A stretch of 23,406 nt of DNA from Candidatus Zhuqueibacterota bacterium (GTDB lineage: Bacteria; Zhuqueibacterota; Zhuqueibacteria; Residuimicrobiales; Krinioviventaceae), in assembly GCA_003854995.1 (NCBI GenBank), contig RQOI01000188.1:1-23406 (forward strand), read 5' to 3'. The notes under the pieces are model-generated. The model had not been told where the DNA came from and ran no database searches. It saw only the letters and a list, made by a program, of their open reading frames with translations. Numbering within the stretch: the first letter of the stretch is position 1; the number at the start of each line of letters is the position of its first letter. A program made the translations under genes and the position numbers. Positions 7,793 to 15,209 of this stretch are shown piece after piece.

Positions 7793-7809
7793 TACTCTAT
7801 TATATAGAG
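7793..7809 (-). promoter_or_regulatory. Methyltransferase promoter -10 with overlapping palindrome
   Basis: On the minus strand a perfect -10, TATAAT (7799-7804), lies about 31 nt upstream of the methyltransferase ATG. It sits inside the perfect inverted repeat CTCTAT-TAT-ATAGAG (7795-7809). No convincing -35 is visible at 16-18 nt. A palindrome on the -10 is where an autoregulating methyltransferase or a repressor would bind. The pattern is seen directly; the control function is inferred. Confidence 0.45.
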
Positions 7810-7899
7810 CCACATGAATGCATCTTTTCCTTCAATTCATTCGTGCACTCGTTGAGATTCCATGCTGCATATCTTTATTATATCATACAAAAATCCAGC

Positions 7900-8514
7900 C
7901 TAAAACAAAATAGTTATTACACCCTCATAAAAAAAAAGTCCGGCAAAGAGCATCAAGACGACGCCCAGAACTCTATTGATGACGAGGAAAAGCCGGGGCG
8001 ACAAAAAGCGCCGAGAGGCGCCAATGGTCACCGCCAGGAGGATCTTGGCGCCCACCAGAGAAAAATAAAATCCGAAAAGAAACGCTGCGAGGGCGAAGGC
8101 GCTGACGTCGAGCGCCTTGATCATTGTCGCAGAACCGACTGAAATCCAAAACAGGTAAGGGTGCGGGTTAAGGGCGTTCGCCAGGATTCCCTTCATGAGT
8201 GAGCGCGAGGGAGTGCGTTCTGCATCGATGACAAAATCTCTGAGACGTATGCTTTGCAATCCCAGATAAAAAATATAAAGTGCACCGCAGAGAGACACCA
8301 GCCCGAACACCAGCGGCACATGCGAAAATGGCTTTAGCAGAAAAAAACAGGCGAGGATGATCGGCCCATCCGTGAGCAGAGGCGCAAATGCCACCTTCAC
8401 TCCCGCCCAGGTCTTGTGCAGCAGAGTCTCTGAGAGCAGAAGCGTCATGAGAGGCCCTGGACTCACGCCGGCCGACAGACCAAAGACAAAACCTTTGAGG
8501 AGAAACACGATCAC
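7900..8514 (-). CDS. LysE/RhtB-family exporter
   Basis: This 204-residue inner-membrane protein with about six hydrophobic helices matches the LysE translocator family (amino-acid or small-metabolite efflux). The family's N-terminal signature appears as GVSPGPLM (16-23), with TDGP (48-51) in the next conserved region. The length is typical. The start is GTG at 8514, with GGAG seven bases upstream. It follows the GT2 glycosyltransferase by 64 nt on the same strand and may be its operon partner. The substrate is unknown. The 131-bp gap to the methyltransferase downstream is AT-rich and has no clear terminator. Confidence 0.88.
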   Translation of the reverse strand: MIVFLLKGFVFGLSAGVSPGPLMTLLLSETLLHKTWAGVKVAFAPLLTDGPIILACFFLLKPFSHVPLVFGLVSLCGALYIFYLGLQSIRLRDFVIDAERTPSRSLMKGILANALNPHPYLFWISVGSATMIKALDVSAFALAAFLFGFYFSLVGAKILLAVTIGASRRFLSPRLFLVINRVLGVVLMLFAGLFFYEGVITILF

Positions 8515-8578
8515 AAGACAGCTCCATGAATTTCGACCTGCACATCAAGCCATCGCGCCATTGATAGTTGAATAGGTC

Positions 8579-9751
8579 TCATCGCGTTCGCGAGGAGCTC
8601 CGGTTCATTCGAACTTTTCCTTTTGTGTATCGTCGTCCCTTCCAGGAATAGGTTCCCCACAAGCCCCAGACCCCGCTGAGCAGGACATAGGCGATCTGCA
8701 GCCATTCAGTGATGAACAAGATGAAGGGATTGATCTTTTCCTGCAATTTACGAGCAGCAAGACGCATGAAAATAAAATCTGCCATAAATTTCAGGGCGAG
8801 CGGGAGCAGTATATAGAGATTCACAAATCCGTTCAGGATGAAGAGGATCATCGCCACTGGCAGGGAGAGATAATAAAAGTAGATAAAACTCTCAAGCAAA
8901 AATAGTATTTTCGGATAGATTCGTCCTTTTGAAGCCCAGCGAAAACGCTGCGCAAAAAAGCCGCGCAGATCTCTGTTTGCTTTCGTCACCACAGCGCACC
9001 GTGCATCAGGGGCAAAGGCGCATTCCCAGTTCTGCGAGGCATGCACTTTTTGCAGCAACAGATCATCATCGCCGGACGCATAGGCATCGACGCCCGCAAA
9101 TCCGTTGAGCTCGTCATAAACCTTTCGCCGGTATGCAAAATTGGCGCCGTTCGCCATGAATGGCCTTTTGAGGCCAAAACCCGCGGCGCCGACAAGAGAG
9201 AGGGAGAGCGAGTCAAGTCTTTCCAGCTTGCTGAGCAGGCTTTTGTTCTCTTCAACAGTGAGCCAGGAGGCGACAACGCCGGTTTTTGCGCCAAAATAGC
9301 TGACCATCGTCTCAATCCATAGTGGCGACGCACAACAATCGGCATCGGTTGTCAGAATGATTTCACCTCGACTCGCTTTGATGCCTTGATGGAGAGCTGC
9401 TTTTTTGGGCGACACGCCGTCTGTATCATGCAGCGATAATAGCATGACATTGTCCTTGCCGAATGACTCGACAATCGAATGAGTATTGTCTTCCGAATGA
9501 TCATCAATGACGATCACTTCATACCTTGTCCGCGGGTATTTTTGCTGCGCCAGATGGCGCAGACAGGCGCCGATGTTCTCTTCTTCATTCCGCGCAGCGA
9601 TCACCACGGAGATAAAAGGACGATCATTGTTCACCGGATTACTTTTTATTCTTCTCAATCCGATCGTACAGATCGACAAAAAGAAAATATAAATGAGCGT
9701 CGCAGAAATCTGAAGAAAGAATAGAGAGTCAATCAGGCCGAGTTTTTCCAT
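8579..9751 (-). CDS. Membrane-anchored family 2 glycosyltransferase
   Basis: This 390-residue protein has one N-terminal helix (about 12-31), a cytosolic GT2 catalytic domain and three or so C-terminal helices (from about 288). Catalytic motifs are IDDHSEDNT (82-90), DAD (136-138) for the metal/nucleotide, SGDDDLLL (226-233) and QRFRW (268-272), the Q(Q/R)xRW signature. The end carries WKGRRY, common in GT2 enzymes that glycosylate lipids such as carotenoids. The start was set at the ATG at 9751. A longer in-frame reading to 9961 would only be antisense-frame translation of the neighbouring gene. It overlaps the upstream flippase-like gene by 23 nt, implying coupled expression. A lipid-linked sugar transfer is likely; donor and acceptor are unknown. 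Confidence 0.9.
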   Translation of the reverse strand: MEKLGLIDSLFFLQISATLIYIFFLSICTIGLRRIKSNPVNNDRPFISVVIAARNEEENIGACLRHLAQQKYPRTRYEVIVIDDHSEDNTHSIVESFGKDNVMLLSLHDTDGVSPKKAALHQGIKASRGEIILTTDADCCASPLWIETMVSYFGAKTGVVASWLTVEENKSLLSKLERLDSLSLSLVGAAGFGLKRPFMANGANFAYRRKVYDELNGFAGVDAYASGDDDLLLQKVHASQNWECAFAPDARCAVVTKANRDLRGFFAQRFRWASKGRIYPKILFLLESFIYFYYLSLPVAMILFILNGFVNLYILLPLALKFMADFIFMRLAARKLQEKINPFILFITEWLQIAYVLLSGVWGLWGTYSWKGRRYTKGKVRMNRSSSRTR

Positions 9752-10730
9752 TTGATCTTTTATTTTGGCGTTTGAACAGGAACAGTCCGAGTCCCAGGAC
9801 ACTCGGCAACAGGATATTGATCGCGAACAACAAAATGGATGAATTGAACGCAGCAGCTTGGGGCACGCCGAGCTGCGCCAAAAAAAATATAGCGGCGCTC
9901 TCACGAACACCGAGATCACCGAGAGAAATGGGCAATAGTGACTTTGTAAACATGACGGCAAAGACGACGAGATAGCCGTTCACGAGCGAAATATCGGCAT
10001 GAAAAGCCCGTATGAGCAGCACAAATTGCGAGCAATAGGTCACTGTCTGTAGAATCGTCCACGCCAGCAGCTGGAAGATGAAGGAGGGCTCGACCGATTC
10101 AAAGGCGTTAACAAATCTGTCGAGGGCCGGGTAGCGAGAGAACAGCACGGCATAGCGCGCCATCAACCTTCGCAACAGCTGAGGTCTTGCCAGAATGATG
10201 AAGAATAGCAAAGCAAGCACAATGGTCATGATAAAAACTGACATCCAAACATAGGGATGCACGTTCATCGCAACGAACTGGGCTAAACCGATGATGCCGA
10301 TGAAATAGAGCACAACCAGCGTGATCAGTTTGTCTATCAGGAGCAGTGCCAGCACCACGGCTTGTTCCACGTTGCGGATGAACAGAGTTCGAGCAAAATC
10401 GCCGATGCGTCCGGGAGTCACCAGTCCCAATGCCATGCCGATGAACAGCGAGTACAATATGTGTCGTTTTTTCACTGTCGGATGGTCCCGGTGAATGATG
10501 AGCTGCCATTTCAGGAACTGAAAAAGAATATTGACGCCCAGAAGAGCAGTTGCGACGGTGATGAATCCCGCATCCGCCTGCGAGAAGGCTGTCAGCAATT
10601 GTGTAAAACTGATTTTGTGAACGAGCAAGGAAATCACCACAATGGCGACGAGAATTTTTGCCGCAAAAAGGAGCAGCTTTTGTCGGGCAGGATCAAAGAG
10701 TTTTTGATTTTGGAAAAGCAGGAGCGGCAT
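9729..10730 (-). CDS. UPF0104 / lysylphosphatidylglycerol synthase TM-region family membrane protein
   Basis: This 333-residue protein with about eight membrane helices belongs to the flippase-like family (LPG_synthase_TM, YbhN/AglD relatives). The hallmark VTPGRIGDFAR (104-114) is followed by the next conserved helix with DKLITLVV (133-140). The soluble MprF synthase domain is absent. Such proteins often sit beside GT2 glycosyltransferases and are proposed to move lipids or lipid-linked sugars across the membrane. Here the two genes overlap by 23 nt. GAGAG lies 4 nt before the ATG. Family assignment is firm; transport of a glycolipid is inference from context. Confidence 0.88.
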   Translation of the reverse strand: MPLLLFQNQKLFDPARQKLLLFAAKILVAIVVISLLVHKISFTQLLTAFSQADAGFITVATALLGVNILFQFLKWQLIIHRDHPTVKKRHILYSLFIGMALGLVTPGRIGDFARTLFIRNVEQAVVLALLLIDKLITLVVLYFIGIIGLAQFVAMNVHPYVWMSVFIMTIVLALLFFIILARPQLLRRLMARYAVLFSRYPALDRFVNAFESVEPSFIFQLLAWTILQTVTYCSQFVLLIRAFHADISLVNGYLVVFAVMFTKSLLPISLGDLGVRESAAIFFLAQLGVPQAAAFNSSILLFAINILLPSVLGLGLFLFKRQNKRSNGKTRPD

Positions 10731-10844
10731 TCATCTCTCGTAATGAGCCAGAACAGATGCGAAAGATAGAGTGAGAAAAAGAGAAAACCAAGCAAAAAAA
10801 ATGGTCGGGTGTAAAACGTCAGTCTCTGGCAAAGTCAAGAAAAA

Positions 10845-11050
10845 ATCAACACAAAACCACAAAAACACCAAGGAACACGAAGAAAAACACAGGCCTGGAT
10901 CCTTGGAGGCTTTTTTAAGGCAAATTTTATTTCAATTCTAAATTTTTATCATTGCAGCTGAATAGGCTTTTTCAAACGCACAGATACAAAGACTCCAAAA
11001 ATAAGAGTTTCTCTTGGTGAGGCTTTGTGTTTTTGTGACTTGGTGTTGAT
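10845..11050. repeat. Imperfect inverted repeat, 28-bp arms 150 bp apart
   Basis: The left arm (10845-10872, ATCAACACAAAACCACAAAA and on) and right arm (11023-11050, ending GGTGTTGAT) are reverse complements at 24 of 28 positions. Both are strings of CACAAAA/CACCAAG-type words, or TTTGTG on the other strand. The 150-bp centre is AT-rich and encodes nothing. The form resembles a small non-autonomous element or a decayed intergenic repeat. No target-site duplication was recognised. Confidence 0.55.
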
Positions 11051-11081
11051 GTTTTGAAGGCGCTGATTGGAGCACAAAATG

Positions 11082-11104
11082 GCTCGGATGATGACCGAGG
11101 CTGG
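11082..11104 (-). terminator. Hairpin just after the MinD-like gene
   Basis: On the minus strand, two bases after the stop, CTCGG-TCATCAT-CCGAG forms a 5-bp GC-rich stem, plus one more pair beyond a mismatch. It is followed by ATTTTGTG. The U-tract is short, so this is a weak intrinsic terminator candidate. Confidence 0.4.
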
Positions 11105-11105
11105 C

Positions 11106-12398
11106 TCAACCATGCCGCTTAAAGATGGGATCCAGATTGCGAATCGGACAAGGGTAACCGCCCTCCTGATATTCGCAGTCACCCCAGTAGAAACAGTTGA
11201 CCGAGCAGATGGTGTCACTTTCCTGCATATTCGTATCGGGATAGTCGGCGGACTCGGCGCGGAAATTCTGCAAAACTTGTCTTTTCTCCTTGATGCTCGT
11301 CCAGCCGCTCTTTTTCAACATGCCGATGGCGATCAATTTCGCCAGGTTTTTGGACGCTTTTGAGCGGGGATTGCTGAGCACAAAGGGTTTTAACTCTTTC
11401 ACAGATTTTCGGACACTTTCATCAAATTCGACAAAACCCATATAATCAACATCAACGTTCAAAATATCGTGCGCAGCCATTCGAAACGAATCACCTTCGC
11501 GAATCTCTTTGCTGGAATGGACCATATTGAGTATGAGGTGCGGATGATAGTTTGCCAGATAGTGCTCTATGTAAGAGGACGCTTCATCATCAATTTCCTT
11601 GACGTCTTTGATGATGTCATCCATGGTGAATTGCATCTTGCCGGGTTCAGAATACATATATTGATCGATGACGCTCAAAACAGCCGGTTTTTTACGGAAC
11701 TCGCGTACAAAACGACGCATGATGGCAATTTTTAAAAAGTTAAAGGTCTCTTGAATGGCCATTGGATCAGGCGTTGTCACCAAAATGCCCTCATCGGCGG
11801 CGAGGAAAAAATCAATGACATTGTAGGAGGAACCAGCGCCCAGATCGAGCAAGACATAATCCGCATCGAGCTGTCGGAGCTGATGGATGAAGCGAACTTT
11901 TTGCGAATAGCGCGGATTAGCAAAGCCAAGCGTGCCGCACGCGCCGCTGATCAGTTTCAGATTGTCGACCGGCGTCTCGAGGCAGATATCCTCAAGCCTT
12001 TCTCTCTGCAAGGTATAAAAGTGATAAAAGGTGTATTCGGGTTCCAAAATGCCCATGCACGTGTGCAGATTGGCGCCGCCCAAATCAGCATCGACGACGA
12101 CAACCTGATGATCATATGTCGCCAGTCCGATGCCAAGGGAAGCGCACAAGACAGTCTTACCGACGCCGCCTTTGCCGCCACCGATGGCATAGACGGTTTT
12201 TCGGCGTTGCTGTTTTTGATCATCACTGAATATTGTTCGCAATTCATCGATTTGATTCGCTGCCACCCACTCCTGCATATCCTCGTGATAGACAAGATCA
12301 TCCTGAGAAAACTCGCCGTTGACGACAAGGTTTTTAATTTCCCGTCTGTTCAAAGGTCCCAGTTGCTTGTTATTGATCTTTACAAAAACTTCTGACAT
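11106..12398 (-). CDS. MinD/ParA-like ATPase with N-terminal GYF_2-like domain and Cys-rich tail
   Basis: This 430-residue protein has three parts. Residues 1-57 resemble the GYF_2 (DUF4339) domain, with the LGPL and EW positions of that fold. Residues 68 to about 370 form a deviant-Walker P-loop ATPase of the MinD/FlhG type, with GGKGGVGKT (74-82) and DADLGGAN (103-110). The end carries four cysteines spaced CX3CX5CX8C, which could hold a metal. MinD-like ATPases position cell machinery by nucleotide-driven membrane or partner binding. The start is the ATG at 12398, with GAGG six bases upstream; the in-frame ATG at 12410 overlaps that site and is less likely. It stands alone on its strand. 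The cellular target is unknown. Confidence 0.87.
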   Translation of the reverse strand: MSEVFVKINNKQLGPLNRREIKNLVVNGEFSQDDLVYHEDMQEWVAANQIDELRTIFSDDQKQQRRKTVYAIGGGKGGVGKTVLCASLGIGLATYDHQVVVVDADLGGANLHTCMGILEPEYTFYHFYTLQRERLEDICLETPVDNLKLISGACGTLGFANPRYSQKVRFIHQLRQLDADYVLLDLGAGSSYNVIDFFLAADEGILVTTPDPMAIQETFNFLKIAIMRRFVREFRKKPAVLSVIDQYMYSEPGKMQFTMDDIIKDVKEIDDEASSYIEHYLANYHPHLILNMVHSSKEIREGDSFRMAAHDILNVDVDYMGFVEFDESVRKSVKELKPFVLSNPRSKASKNLAKLIAIGMLKKSGWTSIKEKRQVLQNFRAESADYPDTNMQESDTICSVNCFYWGDCEYQEGGYPCPIRNLDPIFKRHG

Positions 12399-12453
12399 CT
12401 TGTGCCTCATCTGTCAATGAAACCATCTCATTTGCTGCATCCGGACGATCTCT

Positions 12454-12549
12454 GTTCGCGAATCATGCTTTGCGAACGTTTACGGCTTCTCAATGTTACG
12501 CAGTCACGAACTTTATAGATATATACCTCCATATGACTTTTTTGCGAAC
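12454..12549. promoter_or_regulatory. Cluster of GCGAAC motifs upstream of the MinD-like gene
   Basis: GTTCGC (12454-12459) and GCGAAC (12472-12477) form an inverted repeat that includes the palindrome TTCGCGAA (12455-12462). A third copy, TTGCGAAC, lies at 12542-12549. They sit in the 241-bp gap upstream of the MinD-like gene and could be a repressor site set. No matching promoter hexamers were identified, so this is only a candidate. Confidence 0.25.
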
Positions 12550-12639
12550 AAGGAAATCGCTCCTCCTGTTCGTCCCAAAAGAGGCTGGCAAAATGCAATG
12601 ATTCCCCAGGTTGATGGCGAAGATGAGCCGATCGATGGA

Positions 12640-13812
12640 TCAACCTTCCTCGTGCTGTTCTTCGCCCTCGGGCTCTGTCACTGTGTCCGCATCATCACTC
12701 TCTTCGCTCTCTTCCTCCAGATCTTGACGCTCCAGTAGATTTTCTTCATCCTTTCTGTACTTGAGGACGAGGAAGGAGAGTGTAGTGCCGGCGGTGAACG
12801 TGGAAATCCCGTAGCTGATCACCCATCCGCCGATGAACAAAAGACTCGCGGCGTAGAAATAGGCGGACAGAATGACGGATGCAGATAAATCGGCGGCAGG
12901 AATGCTGACAAACTGGCGTCTGAAAAACACGAGATCGGCGAATTCCCGATAGATAGATTCGATGGTATTTTGCATCGGCAATGTCCAGCTTTGCAGCAAT
13001 GCTTGTCCGTTATTCGCCAGATTGGCATAATCAGCGCCCATAAAAGCGCTCAGGAGAGCATTCATGATCATGACTGATTCTTTGATGAAAAAAGCGAGAA
13101 CACCCAGGGCGAAAAAAGACAGCAGGACGACGACTCCCTGGTAGAAAAGAAAGCGCCACGGCTGGCTCCACGCGATGGAAAAAGCCTGAAAGATCGCCTC
13201 AAAAGCATCTTCATCAGTGGTGGCGAGGATGCTGGGGACCAGTAAAATGGCGACAGCTGTGACAAGCGTCAAAAAGAAGATCAAAAGAGAACCGAGCAGC
13301 CAGATGACCGTAAAGAGGCTGACGCCGATCTCACCGACGAAAGGAATCTTGCCGAGCAATCCGATGACAAGTGCGCCTAAAACGACCAATCCGACGAGAA
13401 TGATCAATGCCAAAGGCGTGAACACAATTGAAAATATCTTGCGGAACGAGAATTTGAATGCCTGTCTCCACGTATAGAATGAGTTGCCTTTCATTGTCAT
13501 ATACACAGCCCGTGCGACAGCTGTACTGGTGACGAGGTGCGCCAAAAATAGAAAAAGAGTGCCGATGCCGGTGAGCAACCAGCTGAACCATGGAAGCCTA
13601 TCCCCCATCGTAAAAACACACGGCAACAGACCAAATTGCGACGAGGCCAGTTTCAAATCATGCCCGGCCAAAACAAGGCCAAGATAAGAGAGGGCCACAT
13701 AGACAATGTAACCTGCAGCCAGTCCAATCAATTGAATCCACATTCGCTGCAAGCTGAGCGCCAGACGCGGCGCAGCGATCACATCGCGCCAGTTAAATTT
13801 GAGTTTCCGCAT
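12640..13812 (-). CDS. Polytopic membrane protein of unknown function with acidic tail
   Basis: This 390-residue protein has about seven membrane helices (roughly 26-48, 77-97, 124-150, 160-192 as a pair, 218-240 and 310-345). A conserved-looking loop, TTDEDAFEAIFQAFSIA (199-215), sits before the fifth block. The last 35 or so residues are a dense Glu/Asp tail, probably disordered and cytoplasmic. AGGAG lies 7 nt before the ATG. It follows the CorC-like gene by 60 nt on the same strand and is probably the last gene of the phoH operon. I do not recognise a family with a known function; a channel or transporter-like protein is possible. Confidence 0.75.
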   Translation of the reverse strand: MRKLKFNWRDVIAAPRLALSLQRMWIQLIGLAAGYIVYVALSYLGLVLAGHDLKLASSQFGLLPCVFTMGDRLPWFSWLLTGIGTLFLFLAHLVTSTAVARAVYMTMKGNSFYTWRQAFKFSFRKIFSIVFTPLALIILVGLVVLGALVIGLLGKIPFVGEIGVSLFTVIWLLGSLLIFFLTLVTAVAILLVPSILATTDEDAFEAIFQAFSIAWSQPWRFLFYQGVVVLLSFFALGVLAFFIKESVMIMNALLSAFMGADYANLANNGQALLQSWTLPMQNTIESIYREFADLVFFRRQFVSIPAADLSASVILSAYFYAASLLFIGGWVISYGISTFTAGTTLSFLVLKYRKDEENLLERQDLEEESEESDDADTVTEPEGEEQHEEG

Positions 13813-13872
13813 TCTCTTTCTCCTATGCTCTTTTTCTTCCTTGACTGAACTTATTATAAAAGTGAAAGATAA

Positions 13873-15189
13873 TCAAGTCAATTTTCGAAAATCCCTTTCG
13901 GCTCTCGGGGGGAGCGGCTCATGGGATATTCGAATGAGAACAATTCTGTTCTTCTCCATCTTTTCCATTTTCAGAACATAATCCTCGAAACGAATGGACT
14001 CGCCCTCTTTGGGCAATGAGCCGATCTGTTGCAGGACAAATCCGCCGAGTGTCTCGTATTCGTCTGATTCGGGCAACTTTATATTCATCAACTCGTTGAG
14101 CGATTCAATATCTATCTTGGCATTGACGAGAAAAGTCTTTTCATCTATCTTTCGATGCAGCGAGGTTTCCTTGTCATACTCATCCCGGATCTCGCCGACA
14201 ATTTCCTCAATGATGTCTTCCAACGTCACAATACCGGATGTGCCGCCATATTCATCGACCACGACCGCCAGATGCTGTCTTTCTTTTTGGAACAGCCGCA
14301 GCAGGTCATCAATTTTTTTACTCTCCGGCACATAGATGGGCGGTCGAGCCAGTTTGAGCAGTTCAACCTTTTCAATCCGCTGTGGATCGAGAGACAATAG
14401 ATCTTTGGCATTGATAATACCTTGTATCTGATCGATCGTCTCGAGATAGACAGGGATGCGAGTGTGCCCTTTAGTCTTTATCACCTCAATCAGCTCGGGC
14501 AACGAAATATCATCGGCCACACAGACGACGTCCGTGCGCGGGATCATTATTTCCCGGACAGTGGTGGCGCCAAATTCGAAAATCGAATGAAGCATCTCTT
14601 TTTCATCCTCTTCGAGCGAACCTTCCTCTTCGCCGATATCAAGAAGAGTTTGAAATTCATCCACATGCAACAGTCGCTCTTTTTCGTGTTCCCTGAAACC
14701 AAAAGAGGATGTCATTGCCTCCATGAGCTTGTCAAGGAGGAAGGAGATGGGCAGGAACAGGTAACTGATGAACCGCAGGACAATTGATATACTCTTGGCA
14801 AAGCGTTCCGGATTTTTCACCGCAATGACTTTTGGAGTTATCTCGCCAAAAATCAAAATGAGAAACGTCACCACGCCCACATTGATTAACATGGCGACAC
14901 TTTGATTCATCTCTAATTTTCTCGCAATTTGCAGCACTAAAAGTGTCGCCACAGAAGCTGCCGTGACATTCACAAGTGTATTGCCAATGAGAATGGTGAT
15001 GAGCAGCCTTCTGGGATGCTTGAGCAGTGCCAACATTCGCCGCGCGGCCGACGAGTTTTCCTCGTCAAGTTTTTGAGATAAGAGCTTGTTGATAGAAAAG
15101 AACGCTGCTTCTGAGCCGGAAAAAAAAGCGGAAAAGAAGAGCAGTAAAAAGAAAAATATTAAATAAAAATGAGTGGGATCAGAGTCCAC
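13873..15189 (-). CDS. CNNM/CorC-type hemolysin family protein (DUF21-CBS-CorC_HlyC)
   Basis: This 438-residue membrane protein has the standard three-part layout. A DUF21/CNNM transmembrane domain (1 to about 165) contains SGSEAAFFS (24-32) and IFGEITPK (113-120). A pair of CBS domains follows (about 215-335, with IMIPRTDV). A C-terminal CorC_HlyC domain (about 345-430) completes it. Homologues are implicated in Mg2+ or other cation homeostasis; the old name hemolysin is not informative. The GTG start has GGAGG four bases upstream. It follows ybeY by 20 nt in the conserved phoH-pgpH-ybeY-corC order. Complete and intact. Confidence 0.93.
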   Translation of the reverse strand: MDSDPTHFYLIFFFLLLFFSAFFSGSEAAFFSINKLLSQKLDEENSSAARRMLALLKHPRRLLITILIGNTLVNVTAASVATLLVLQIARKLEMNQSVAMLINVGVVTFLILIFGEITPKVIAVKNPERFAKSISIVLRFISYLFLPISFLLDKLMEAMTSSFGFREHEKERLLHVDEFQTLLDIGEEEGSLEEDEKEMLHSIFEFGATTVREIMIPRTDVVCVADDISLPELIEVIKTKGHTRIPVYLETIDQIQGIINAKDLLSLDPQRIEKVELLKLARPPIYVPESKKIDDLLRLFQKERQHLAVVVDEYGGTSGIVTLEDIIEEIVGEIRDEYDKETSLHRKIDEKTFLVNAKIDIESLNELMNIKLPESDEYETLGGFVLQQIGSLPKEGESIRFEDYVLKMEKMEKNRIVLIRISHEPLPPRAERDFRKLT

Positions 15190-15209
15190 AAATCCTCCAA
15201 TTCATGCGA

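Larger units (their letters stand above)
10731..11105. other. Gene-free 375-bp spacer
   Basis: No supported gene is present. The right half of the spacer is AT-rich and contains the degenerate inverted repeat described at 10845-11050 and the hairpin after the MinD-like gene at 11082-11104. GCCT (10893-10896) can pair with AGGC ahead of a T-run at about 10911, but this stem is too short to call a terminator. Confidence 0.6.

Noticed and set aside
9752..9961. An extra 70-residue N-terminal extension of the GT2 glycosyltransferase
   Set aside because: It lies wholly inside the coding region of the UPF0104 gene in another frame, is Cys/Ser-rich and unlike any GT2 N-terminus; the ATG at 9751 starts the normal membrane helix.
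10362..10769. A 135-residue plus-strand frame antisense to the UPF0104 gene
   Set aside because: Its composition (His/Gln/Asp/Cys scattered, no hydrophobic core) is what antisense translation of a membrane protein gives.
10845..11050. Possible CRISPR array from repeated CACAAAA-type words
   Set aside because: There are only two arms in inverted orientation, with no regular spacers and no cas genes nearby.
11751..12395. A 214-residue plus-strand frame opposite the MinD-like gene
   Set aside because: The opposite strand encodes a clear P-loop ATPase with intact motifs; this long frame is a by-product of its codon use.
12428..12643. A 71-residue reading frame on the minus strand between the membrane protein and the MinD-like gene
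   Set aside because: No Shine-Dalgarno, no recognisable composition of a real protein, and it covers motifs that look regulatory.
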